DNA from: Pirellula sp. | GTDB taxonomy: Bacteria > Planctomycetota > Planctomycetia > Pirellulales > Lacipirellulaceae | Direction: 5' to 3' | Length of the DNA stretch: 64,000 nucleotides | NCBI GenBank assembly: GCA_013822725.1 | Contig: PNKX01000005.1 | Location: 184,582 to 248,581, forward strand | Notes under the pieces: generated by a model | The model's database searches: none | The model's input: only the letters and a program-made list of their open reading frames with translations | What the model was told of the DNA's origin: nothing | Made by a program: the position numbers and the translations under genes | In this document: in pieces, positions 1 through 7,486 of the stretch | Layout of the letters: every line of letters starts with the position of its first letter | Numbering within the stretch: the stretch's first letter is position 1

Positions 1-85
1 TGTACGACATCAGCTCAAAGCCGCCGGCGACAATTGAGTGGGAGTAATGGGCGGCGTCTTCGAAGTGCCCAGATTCGTCCAACAG
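1..85 (-). CDS. Partial short reading frame at window edge, unknown
   Basis: The reverse strand here is open with a protein-like composition (WLLDESGHFEDAAHYSHS, then IVAGGFELMSY) and runs off the left edge. A TGA lies directly before the frame, so only near-cognate starts (CTG at 85 or TTG at 82) are available. I do not recognise a function. It could be a real small gene reading out of the window, or a conserved antisense frame of something else. Low certainty. Confidence 0.25.
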   Translation of the reverse strand, partial: MLDESGHFEDAAHYSHSIVAGGFELMSY

Positions 86-104
86 CCAGGGCGTGAATCA
101 AGCG

Positions 105-670
105 ATGTCAAACACGTTCGAGCCACCTGAACTGCCCGATTACATGCGCGTGCGGCCGTTTGGAGTTGCTCTCTTGGGCGGCCTTCATCTGCTTGGCGGG
201 CTCTTCATGTTGGTCCCGCGGGGATGCTTGTTTTCAATTCGGCGGCGGCAGAGCACTCTCTGCGGCAGGCTGGCATTCCCATATCGTTGCTCTTGGCGGG
301 CATGATCATCTTAGGGCTACTCTATTTTCTGTCGGGCTTGGGAATGCTCGCCGGCAAGAAATGGGGCTGGTGGCTGGCTGTCTTCTACTACGTCTACTCG
401 GTCGCCCGACACGCGAACGCTTTGTTCCTTCTCGAAGATATGGCCGAGCAACTCGGCGCGCCGGAGGGCGGACTCGTCCGCTTCCAGATCAAATACGGAG
501 TTCGCATTGTTTTCGCACTGCTGGTGCTCGTGTACTTGTTTCGCGAGCCCGTTCGCATTTACTTCAGGCTAGAACAAACCAGTAAGTTGAGAGCGATCGG
601 GACGGTCGTGGGCGTCTGCCTTGCGCTCTGGTCGGCCATCAGTGGGGCGCTGATATTGATGGCCGATTGA
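105..670 (+). pseudogene. Frameshifted small membrane protein
   Basis: Two overlapping frames make one plausible protein. The first starts at ATG 105 (MSNTFEPPELPDYMRVRPFG) and enters a hydrophobic segment (ALLGGLHLLGGLFMLVP). The second, in frame with ATG 224, continues with three or four hydrophobic helices and ends at 670. The switch falls at a run of four G near 220-223, and one extra G would fuse the frames. Joined, it would be a ~189-residue protein with about four membrane helices. Function is unknown. The break may be a real mutation or a homopolymer sequencing error. A shorter intact product from 224 (148 aa) cannot be excluded. Confidence 0.55.
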
Positions 671-706
671 TTGAAATCGCGAAAGGTCTACGAGGGGCCC
701 GCCTCA

Positions 707-1255
707 CTAACCAAACAGCACATCCACCGTCATCACCCCCAGCATGACGGCCCCGACCGCAAACTTCCCCACCGTCCCCCACAATCTTCCCGCGAACGCC
801 CCGCGCGCCACCGCCATGCTCTCGCTATGTGGCCGCTCGATCGACTTCTCCCCCAAATAGGCGCCGGCAAACGCCCCCAGCGATCCCCCCAGCAGCGCCG
901 CGATCACCGACCCGATCACCGGCACCGGCAGACCCGCCATCGCGCCGAAAATGCTCCCCGCCATCCCGCCGATCAGCGAGAAGACGATCGACCGGCGGCT
1001 CGCCCCCTGCTTGGCCGCCCCTGCGGCGCCGGCGAAGAACTCGATCACTTCGCCGAGGATTGCCAACCCAGCCAAGATCCCCACCGTCGTCCAGCCGATG
1101 CCGCGTCCGCTAGCGTGCGGCGCCAGCCAGGCGAAGAGGGCCGCCAGCCCCAGCAGGATCCAGTTTCCCGGCAGGCTGAAGAGGTTCGACAGCCAGCAAA
1201 GTCCGCCGCCGCAGATCAGCAACAGCGCCAACGTGTAATAAAGCCAGAAATCCAC
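707..1255 (-). CDS. DUF456-type membrane protein
   Basis: 182 residues, nearly all hydrophobic. The N-terminus carries the LSNLFSLPGNWILLGLAALF region typical of DUF456 proteins, and Gly/Ala-rich helices follow (SLIGGMAGSIFGAMAGLPVP, then ALLGGSLGAFAGAYLGE) that resemble the small-residue repeats of this family. About five membrane segments are expected. Function of the family is unknown. It is convergent with the frameshifted gene on its left and divergent from ettA on its right, so it is probably a single-gene unit. The family call rests on pattern recognition only. Confidence 0.75.
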   Translation of the reverse strand: MDFWLYYTLALLLICGGGLCWLSNLFSLPGNWILLGLAALFAWLAPHASGRGIGWTTVGILAGLAILGEVIEFFAGAAGAAKQGASRRSIVFSLIGGMAGSIFGAMAGLPVPVIGSVIAALLGGSLGAFAGAYLGEKSIERPHSESMAVARGAFAGRLWGTVGKFAVGAVMLGVMTVDVLFG

Positions 1256-1466
1256 GGCGCCTGCACTTCGGGGGGCGAGGGTGATAGAATCGATCGCTGC
1301 GCTGAGGCCGCCAGGAGCAACTCAAGGAAACGAGCAACTCCAGGAATCGACGAACGACTGATTGTACCCCATCATTCGCTCGCCGGCCGACGATCTTGGC
1401 GCACTCGGCACACACTCGACCCCACCCGCGGCTCGCTGCCGCCCACTCCCTCAATCTTCGGTTCGC

Positions 1467-3146
1467 ATGGGACAGAAATACATCTATCAGATTTCCAATC
1501 TCAATAAAAAGATTGGCCAGCGCGAAATTCTCAAAGAGATCAACCTCGCCTTCTACCCCGGCGCCAAGATCGGCGTTTTGGGTCGCAACGGCTCAGGCAA
1601 GAGCACGCTGCTGCGGATCATGGCGGGAATCGATAAAGAGTACGACGGCGAGGCGAAGCTGACCGAAGGCTTCACCGTGGGGCTGCTGTCGCAGGAACCC
1701 CATTTGAATCCTGAGAAGGACGTCCGCGGCAACATCGACGAAGCGGTCGCCGGCACCCTAGCGCTGCTGAAGGAATTCGAGGAAATCGGCGACAAGTACG
1801 CCGAAGTCGCCGACGACCCGGACGCGATGGAAAAGTTAATGAACCGGCAGGCCGTCCTGCAGGACAAGATCGAAGCTTGCAACGCCTGGGAACTCGATCG
1901 CCAGATCGAAATCGCGATGGACGCGATGAATCTCCCCCCGGCCGACGCCGACGTGACCAAACTCTCCGGCGGCGAAAAGCGTCGCGTCGCCCTCTGCAAG
2001 CTGCTGCTCGAACACCCCGACCTGTTGTTGCTCGACGAACCGACGAACCATCTCGACGCCGAGAGCGTCGCCTGGCTCGAACGCCACTTGGCCGACTACA
2101 ACGGCACGATCGTCGCCGTGACCCACGATCGCTACTTCCTCGACAACGTCGCCGGCTGGATTCTCGAAATCGAGTATGGCCGCGGCTTGCCGTTCGAAGG
2201 GAACTACACTTCGTGGCTGGAGCAGAAGGCGAAACGACTGAAGCTCGAAGAGAAGCAGGAGTCGGCCCGCCAACGCGCCCTGGCGAAGGAACTTGAATGG
2301 ATCCGCATGGCGCCGAAAGCTCGCCAGGCGAAGAGCAAAGCCCGCGTTAGCGCCTACGAGAAGATGGTCGCCGAGCAGATTGAGCAGAAGACCGAAGAAC
2401 TCGAAATCCAGATCCCGCCCGGCAAGCGGCTCGGCGACCGCGTCGTCGACGCCGTCAACCTCGGCAAGTCGTACGGCGATCGGGTGATCTTCGAGAACGT
2501 CAACTTCAAGCTCCCGGCCGGCGGCATCGTGGGGATCATCGGCCCCAACGGCTCCGGGAAGACGACGCTGCTGCGGATGCTGATGGGCCAGGAAGAGCCC
2601 GACGTCGGCCAACTCGTCATCGGCGAAACAGTCGAGCTCGGCTACGTCGACCAGTCTCGCGACGACCTCGATCCGGAGAAAACGGTCTACGAAGAGATCT
2701 CCGGCGGCGTCGACAATATCGTCATGGGCAACAAGACGATCAACGCCCGGGCGTACGTTTCGCGGTTCAATTTCGCGAAGACCGACCAGCAAAAGAAGGT
2801 CGGCGTCCTCTCCGGTGGCGAGCGCAACCGCGTCCACTTGGCGAAGCTCCTCCGCAAGGGGACGAACGTCCTGCTGCTCGACGAACCGACGAACGACCTC
2901 GACGTCGACACGCTGCGCTCGCTCGAAGAAGCAGTCGCGAACTTCGTCGGCTGCGCCGTCGTCGTGAGCCATGATCGCTGGTTTCTCGACCGTTTGGCGA
3001 CGCACATCCTCGCCTTCGAAGGCGACGGCTACGTCCACTGGTGCGAAGGGAACTTCCAGATCTACGAGATCCAACGCCGCGAACGCCTGGGCGTCGACGC
3101 CGACTCGCCCCACCGGTTCAAATACAAGAAGCTACAGCAGGGCTAG
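1467..3146 (+). CDS. ettA: ABC-F ATPase, EttA-type translational throttle
   Basis: 559 residues, the usual length for EttA. The start is set at ATG 1467 (MGQKYIYQISNLNKKIG) because the upstream in-frame sequence is not protein-like and EttA proteins begin with this motif. There are two ABC cassettes, each with Walker A (GRNGSGKST; GPNGSGKTT), a signature (LSGGEKRR; LSGGERNR) and Walker B (LLLLDEPTNHLD; VLLLDEPTNDLD), joined by a charged linker. There are no membrane segments, as expected for ABC-F factors that act at the ribosomal E site. EttA is known to gate the first peptide bond in response to energy state. A 10-bp-arm hairpin follows the stop (3181-3205) but has no T-tract. Confidence 0.93.
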   Translation: MGQKYIYQISNLNKKIGQREILKEINLAFYPGAKIGVLGRNGSGKSTLLRIMAGIDKEYDGEAKLTEGFTVGLLSQEPHLNPEKDVRGNIDEAVAGTLALLKEFEEIGDKYAEVADDPDAMEKLMNRQAVLQDKIEACNAWELDRQIEIAMDAMNLPPADADVTKLSGGEKRRVALCKLLLEHPDLLLLDEPTNHLDAESVAWLERHLADYNGTIVAVTHDRYFLDNVAGWILEIEYGRGLPFEGNYTSWLEQKAKRLKLEEKQESARQRALAKELEWIRMAPKARQAKSKARVSAYEKMVAEQIEQKTEELEIQIPPGKRLGDRVVDAVNLGKSYGDRVIFENVNFKLPAGGIVGIIGPNGSGKTTLLRMLMGQEEPDVGQLVIGETVELGYVDQSRDDLDPEKTVYEEISGGVDNIVMGNKTINARAYVSRFNFAKTDQQKKVGVLSGGERNRVHLAKLLRKGTNVLLLDEPTNDLDVDTLRSLEEAVANFVGCAVVVSHDRWFLDRLATHILAFEGDGYVHWCEGNFQIYEIQRRERLGVDADSPHRFKYKKLQQG

Positions 3147-3180
3147 CGACGCATTCTCATTCGCACATTCACCCACATTA

Positions 3181-3205
3181 GCCCCCGGTTCTTCAAACCG
3201 GGGGC
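3181..3205. repeat. Hairpin downstream of ettA
   Basis: Perfect 10-bp inverted arms (GCCCCCGGTT / AACCGGGGGC) with a 5-nt loop. It lies 35 bp after the ettA stop and 19 bp before the next start. It has the same GC-rich composition as the other intergenic palindromes. It may work as a weak terminator or an RNA-stabilising stem, but no U-run follows. Confidence 0.6.
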
Positions 3206-3223
3206 CCGGAGCGCCCGAATATC

Positions 3224-3490
3224 ATGAGCATCGTTCGCGTAGGATCAACGCAAAAGTTCTCCGACAACTGGGACAACATCTTCACCGCCGACAAGCCGAA
3301 GCCGGCGAAGAAGGCCGCGGGAACAAAGAAAAAGGCCAAGCCATCGAAGCCCGCTGCGCCGGCGCCCGCCGCCAAGAAGTCGACGAAGAAAAAAGCGGCG
3401 AAAGCCAAGGCGAGCGCCGCGAAATCGCCCGCTGCCAAACCGGGCAAGAAAAAGAAGAAGGCCGGCACGAAGCAGAAAGAGCTGTTCTAA
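3224..3490 (+). CDS. Small Lys/Ala-rich basic protein
   Basis: 88 residues. The first ~20 residues (MSIVRVGSTQKFSDNWDNIF) look like a conserved folded segment. The rest is a low-complexity tail of Lys, Ala and Pro (KKAAGTKKKAKPSKPAAPAP and similar) resembling histone H1-like or ribosome-associated tails. It ends in KQKELF. I cannot assign a function. A nucleic-acid-binding role is an inference from charge alone. Proteins with this N-terminus appear to me to be planctomycete-typical, which would need a database check. Confidence 0.7.
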   Translation: MSIVRVGSTQKFSDNWDNIFTADKPKPAKKAAGTKKKAKPSKPAAPAPAAKKSTKKKAAKAKASAAKSPAAKPGKKKKKAGTKQKELF

Positions 3491-3643
3491 ACGGACGGCA
3501 TGCCAGCCATCTACAAAAAGACGCACCGCTAATTTTCGCTAATAATGATTCTTTATTAGCGACCATCAGCGTTCGTTAGCGGTGCTGTCTTTTTCTCTCT
3601 TTTTTCAATTCGCGATGATTCGCGTGTTTCGCGGTTAAAGAGC

Positions 3644-4207
3644 TTAAGCCCGCCCCAAAAACGCCCCCGTCCGCGTGTCGACCTTAATCGACTCTCCTTG
3701 CTTCAGATACTCCGGCACTTGCACGAACACGCCGGTCGAAAGCTTCGCCGGTTTGTTGCGCGACGTGGCCGAGTTCCCCTTAATCCCCGGATCGCATTCG
3801 ACAATCTCCAGCGTCACCGACGCGGGAAGCTGCAAGCCGACGCATTGGTCGTTGTAAATCAGCGCCAGCATCCCTTCGAGCGATTCGGTGACGTACTGCA
3901 TCTCGTCGGCGATGTCGGCGAGCGGCAACGAGTACTGCTCGTAGTTCTCCGCATCGAGCAGATGGACCTGCTCCACGTCGCTGTACATCAGCGTGACGGC
4001 CCGCTTCTCGAAATCGGCGTCGGGCAGATTGTCGGTTCCCTTGCAGACCAGATCGACCTTTTGCTTGGTCACCAGATTGCGGGCGCGGAACTTATACAGT
4101 GTCGTCCCGCCGCGAGCCGACGGGGATTGAACCATGATGGTTTCGACGATGATCGGCGCGTCGTCATGTTTGACGATGCCGCCCGGTTTGAGATCTTTTG
4201 CGAGCAT
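3644..4207 (-). CDS. efpL: EF-P paralogue EfpL (YeiP-type)
   Basis: 187 residues, normal for the EF-P family. The start at 4207 (MLAKDLKPGGIVKHDDAP) fits the family length; the frame extends further upstream but reads through a repeat. Three EF-P domains can be followed, ending in PGIKGNSATSRNKPAKLSTG and VQVPEYLKQGESIKVDTRTG. The domain I loop reads QSPSARGGTTLYK, with Arg32 at the tip instead of the Lys or Arg in the canonical KPGKGQ/KPGRGQ loop. This is the hallmark of YeiP/EfpL, which relieves ribosome stalling without the EpmA lysylation used by EF-P. It is the last gene of a minus-strand series (proC, 5068-5316, 4434-5042), separated from it by a palindromic element. Confidence 0.88.
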   Translation of the reverse strand: MLAKDLKPGGIVKHDDAPIIVETIMVQSPSARGGTTLYKFRARNLVTKQKVDLVCKGTDNLPDADFEKRAVTLMYSDVEQVHLLDAENYEQYSLPLADIADEMQYVTESLEGMLALIYNDQCVGLQLPASVTLEIVECDPGIKGNSATSRNKPAKLSTGVFVQVPEYLKQGESIKVDTRTGAFLGRA

Positions 4208-4267
4208 AATAAAAGCCACCCGGCTTCGATGGTGGACGGAGTAAGTTGGAGTGAGGTCTTGATTTCT

Positions 4268-4351
4268 AGCCCCTGGCTCCGCCAGGGGGTGGGTTTCCAT
4301 CCCGATAAGCGTCGCCAAACGCGGCGCAACCCCCCGGCGGAGCCGGGGGCT
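4268..4351. repeat. Composite inverted repeat, family C copy 1
   Basis: 84 bp. The left hairpin contains CCCTGGCTCCGCCAGGG and the right hairpin, inverted, contains CCCCGGCGGAGCCGGGG, around a ~40-bp centre. It lies between two minus-strand genes. The same design recurs at 17356-17439 and 34202-34279. Confidence 0.85.
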
Positions 4352-4433
4352 GCAACGATCGCCATGCCGAGTCGAGCAGCGTCCTAGTTTAGGCGGACGG
4401 TGGTGCGCTACAAGGCGGGCTGCAAATCCCGAC

Positions 4434-5042
4434 CTACACGATCTCGCCCGACGCCGGATCAAACGTGATCCCCTTCGTCAGCCCCTGCAGCGCGTCGACC
4501 ACCGTCAGCAGGCAAGTCGGATCGAACACCTCCATTGCCGCTTCCATGTCGACTTCGTCGTCGCCAAACTCGGCGTCATCCCACGACAACTCCGATGCAT
4601 ACTCGTCGACTTCCACCTCGCGGGTCACCGGCTTCGGCTGCGATCCCGGGCCCCCTTTCGGCACGCGCTCAAAGTGGGCCACGTCGAGCCGCGCATCGGC
4701 CGAGACGATCGTCTGTAACTGCTTCGGCGACAGCTTCGACTGCAGCTCCTTCGCCCACTGCATGTTCTGCTCGGCGATGGCGTCCCCCATCTCGTAGCTC
4801 ACTTCGACCGCCGCGTTGTCTTCGGGCGATTCGATCAGCACCGAAGCGAACAGGCCGTCGTCGTCGGCCGCCAGATTCTTCAGGCGGAGACGCGGGTTCG
4901 CGTCGGTGAGGGCCCGCTCCACTTGGGTGAGCGTGGGCCGTCGCTTGCCGGGAAAGAGGATGAAGTAGGTTTCGAGCCACAGGAGCTCGTCCCCTTCGCG
5001 TTTCGGGTTGCCTTTGCCTTCGCCGGTCGGTGCTTTTGCCAT
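4434..5042 (-). CDS. Hypothetical acidic protein
   Basis: 202 residues starting at ATG 5042 (MAKAPTGEGKGNPKREGDEL). The N-terminal half has a compact fold-like region (LLWLETYFILFPGKRRPTLT; RALTDANPRLRLKNLAADDD). The C-terminal third is strongly acidic (DEYASELSWDDAEFGDDEVD). There is no signal peptide or membrane helix, so it is probably cytoplasmic. I do not recognise a family. It starts 25 bp after the stop of the 82-residue gene and is likely cotranscribed with proC. Confidence 0.75.
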   Translation of the reverse strand: MAKAPTGEGKGNPKREGDELLWLETYFILFPGKRRPTLTQVERALTDANPRLRLKNLAADDDGLFASVLIESPEDNAAVEVSYEMGDAIAEQNMQWAKELQSKLSPKQLQTIVSADARLDVAHFERVPKGGPGSQPKPVTREVEVDEYASELSWDDAEFGDDEVDMEAAMEVFDPTCLLTVVDALQGLTKGITFDPASGEIV

Positions 5043-5067
5043 GATAATCCTCCGCTGCCTGGCGCGA

Positions 5068-5316
5068 TCACCAAGGCTCCTCGTCCCCTTCTTCTTCCAC
5101 TCCCGGGTCGCCCTGCCACGACTCGATCTGGGCCAGCATTTTGTCTCGCTCTTCCGACTTCGCCCACACCGACTCGTCCTGCTCCAGGCGAATCTCGTAG
5201 AAGCCCTCGCGCTGGCATTCCTCGTCACCGCAGAAATGGGGCGTCGCCGCGATCCACATCACGCGGTAGAGCGGCACGAACTTATCGTCGATCTGACAAA
5301 AGATGGACATGGACAA
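5068..5316 (-). CDS. Small conserved protein, unknown
   Basis: 82 residues. It starts 3 bp after the proC stop, which indicates translational coupling. The sequence has a Cys pair (HFCGDEECQREGFYEIRL) and an acidic C-terminus. It has no signal peptide or membrane segment. The CGDEEC pair might bind metal, but that is inference. Function is not recognised. Confidence 0.75.
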   Translation of the reverse strand: MSMSIFCQIDDKFVPLYRVMWIAATPHFCGDEECQREGFYEIRLEQDESVWAKSEERDKMLAQIESWQGDPGVEEEGDEEPW

Positions 5317-5319
5317 CCC

Positions 5320-6129
5320 TTACGATTTTCCTAACTCAATAGAACGTTTGGTGGCCGCTTCGACGGCGGCTTGAATGGCGGCGGCGCCTTGGCGATCGGC
5401 CAACGCGTTCAGTCCCGCGAGCGTTGTGCCGTTCGGGCTGGTGACGTGGCTGCGCAGTTCCGCCGGCGAGAGGCCCGTTTGAGCCACCATCGCCGCGGCG
5501 CCCGCTACCGTTTGCACGGCCAGTTCCAGTGCCAACTCCGGCGACAGCCCGCCGGCAACGCCGCCGGCCGCCATCGCTTCAATCACGGTGTAAATGAACG
5601 CCGGCCCCGAGCCGCTCAGCCCCGTCACCGCGTCGAGCAGCGGTTCCTCAACTTCGTACGACTTCCCGACGCTGTTGAGCAATCGCTCCACCGTCGCCGC
5701 ATCCTCCGCCGTCGCCGCCGCGTCCAGCGCGAACGCGCTGGCGCCGAGGCCGATGAGGCAGGGCGTATTCGGCATCACGCGGATAAGCCGCGTCTGCGCC
5801 GGCAGCTGCTTGGCGAGCCGCTCGAGCGTCACGCCGGCGGCAATCGAGACGAGCAAGTGACGTGGTTCGACATGAGCACTGATCTCTGCCAGCACCCCAT
5901 CCATCATCTGCGGCTTCACCGCCAGCACGATCGTGTCGCACGCGGCGAGCACGGCGCCGTTGTCGGCCGTCACCTGGGCGCCGGGCAGCTGTTCGGCGAA
6001 CTTCGTGCGCGACTCCTCATGCGGGTCGCTTGCTAGCACTTGCGGGGCGGGGACTAAATTCGCACTGGCGCACCCGCGTGCTAGTGCAGTCGCCATGCGG
6101 CCGGCGCCGATGAAACCAAGGTTCTTCAT
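5320..6129 (-). CDS. proC: Pyrroline-5-carboxylate reductase
   Basis: 269 residues, typical for ProC, which reduces pyrroline-5-carboxylate to proline with NAD(P)H. The N-terminal Rossmann motif is GFIGAGRMATALARG. NTPCLIGLGASAF and the C-terminal dimer-domain signature GLSGSGPAFIYTVIEAMAAG are present, as is the HVTSPNGTT motif near the C-terminus. It is the first gene of a minus-strand operon. Its promoter must lie in the 318-bp divergent spacer shared with the gene at 6448. Confidence 0.93.
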   Translation of the reverse strand: MKNLGFIGAGRMATALARGCASANLVPAPQVLASDPHEESRTKFAEQLPGAQVTADNGAVLAACDTIVLAVKPQMMDGVLAEISAHVEPRHLLVSIAAGVTLERLAKQLPAQTRLIRVMPNTPCLIGLGASAFALDAAATAEDAATVERLLNSVGKSYEVEEPLLDAVTGLSGSGPAFIYTVIEAMAAGGVAGGLSPELALELAVQTVAGAAAMVAQTGLSPAELRSHVTSPNGTTLAGLNALADRQGAAAIQAAVEAATKRSIELGKS

Positions 6130-6447
6130 GCAGAATGATTGGATTGGCGTTTTCGGCGGCTAGCCGCGGACGCCTGGAGTTCGGGAGAAACGGACGGTAG
6201 GGCTCGGCAAAACCGGGCGTTTCGCCGCCCGACCGCCGAACAAACTTGTCACTATTTGCTGGGGCTATCCTAGGCCAATTGGGCGGGAGGGACAATCGCC
6301 CGCCGCGCCTCCCTTTCCCAATCGCCCTGGACTGATTTACGGCAATTTGGAACACTCCGCGGCCGTCCGCTAGGCGGAGACAATCCGTCTTCGCCGTGAG
6401 GCGGGCGGAACTACTATTCTGAGTCGATTTTTTCAGAGGACCGCGAC
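6130..6447. promoter_or_regulatory. Divergent spacer, proC / 6448 gene
   Basis: 318 bp between two divergent starts and so must hold both promoters. I see no clean -35/-10 pair, terminator or RNA element. It contains GC-rich imperfect inverted repeats (around 6200-6235) but no copy of the large palindromic families. Confidence 0.4.
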
Positions 6448-6888
6448 ATGAACGTCGTACGACTTCTGCTTTGGGTTGGCGTGGCGAGCGTGATCATCGC
6501 CTCGCCGCTGCGCGCCGCCGAAACGCCTGCTGGCGCGCCTGCCGACGACATCACGCCGACCGCCGAGCAGTCGCAAAGCCCATGGGGTTGGCTGAAGATG
6601 CCCACCATCACCATGCCCAAAATCACCATGCCGAAGATGCCGGCTGACCCCCTGGCGCCGATCAAGTCGAGCGCCAAGAAGGTCAGCGACGGCGGCAAGA
6701 AGGCGTGGGAAGGTACTAAGGAAATCTTCCGCGGCGGCAAGGCCGACGAACCAGCGGCGCGCGTCGCGAACGCCAGCGAAGCCCCGTCGCTGTGGGATCG
6801 CATGACCGGCAACGCCAAGGAGCCGGAGCCGCAGGGCCCGGCGACGGTGACCGAGTGGATGAAGCAGCCGCGCGTCGGCGAAGAGTAA
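6448..6888 (+). CDS. Secreted protein with MPKIT-type repeats
   Basis: 146 residues. Residues 1-24 form a signal peptide with probable cleavage after PLRAA. Residues 51-65 contain short tandem repeats (MPTITMPKITMPKMP), which are also visible in the DNA. The remainder is Lys/Gly/Pro-rich. No enzyme motif is present. The next gene, a small lipoprotein, starts 57 bp downstream, so both may form an envelope-protein pair. Function is unknown. Confidence 0.65.
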   Translation: MNVVRLLLWVGVASVIIASPLRAAETPAGAPADDITPTAEQSQSPWGWLKMPTITMPKITMPKMPADPLAPIKSSAKKVSDGGKKAWEGTKEIFRGGKADEPAARVANASEAPSLWDRMTGNAKEPEPQGPATVTEWMKQPRVGEE

Positions 6889-6945
6889 AAAGCCTCCGCC
6901 AGTTCTCCGCGGCCGCTTGGCCGCCACTTTTCTAAGGACCATCCG

Positions 6946-7176
6946 ATGGGGCAGACGCCACTCGCCGCCGGGCGACTCTCGCGCACCGCTTCGCTCGGGT
7001 TCGCCCTCGCAGCAGCGATCGCGCTGGTCGGTTGCCAAAGCTTCGCCCCCGCGGGCCTCGGCAGTCTGACCGCCAAGCACCGGGAGCAGAAGATCGTCAA
7101 GCAAGCCGCGAACGATCCCTTCCCGTCGCCCGAAGATGTCGGCCTCGGCGGCAACGACAAGGCGAAGACGCTTTGA
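6946..7176 (+). CDS. Small lipoprotein
   Basis: 76 residues. An N-terminal hydrophobic stretch ends in a lipobox (IALVGC, Cys30), so the mature protein would be a ~47-residue lipid-anchored peptide rich in Lys and Asp. The TGA stop is the TGA of the repeat arm TTGAACCGCCAAGGACGCC, so the 3' end of the gene merges with the palindromic element at 7174-7369. Function is unknown. Confidence 0.6.
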   Translation: MGQTPLAAGRLSRTASLGFALAAAIALVGCQSFAPAGLGSLTAKHREQKIVKQAANDPFPSPEDVGLGGNDKAKTL

Positions 7177-7369
7177 ACCGCCAAGGACGCCAAGGAAATA
7201 CTGGGAATGTTGGAACCGCAGATGAACGCAGATAAACGCCAATAACAACTATCTGCGTCAATCTCCGTTCATCGGCTCCTCCATCTTCTCTTACGTTTCT
7301 TCCGTCGTGCCCGTCGTGCCGTCGTGGTTCAATTCTTCCTCGCATTTCCTTGGCGTCCTTGGCGGTTAG
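7174..7369. repeat. Composite inverted repeat, family A with B and G cores
   Basis: The outer arms are AACCGCCAAGGACGCCAAGG and its inverse CCTTGGCGTCCTTGGCGGTT. Nested inside are GAACCGCAGATGAACGCAGA with a degraded inverse (family B), and then a half-copy of GTCGTGCCGTCGTGGTT (family G). It is ~196 bp, starts at the stop codon of the small lipoprotein, and fills most of the spacer before the SelA-like gene. Confidence 0.85.
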
Positions 7370-7486
7370 TCTTTGAATTCTGCAGTTCTCCAGACTTTGC
7401 CAGCCAGCCGATAGACGGCAGTTGCGTGCAGGGAACATAATCACGGGAAGCCTCATTCCCGCGTTCCTCCCGCCGCACCACTCGCC

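Noticed and set aside
3181..3205. Rho-independent terminator after ettA
   Set aside because: Good stem but no T-tract on either side; kept as a hairpin only.
3644..4207. Canonical elongation factor P
   Set aside because: The domain I loop is SPSARGG (EfpL/YeiP type), not KPGKG/KPGRG.
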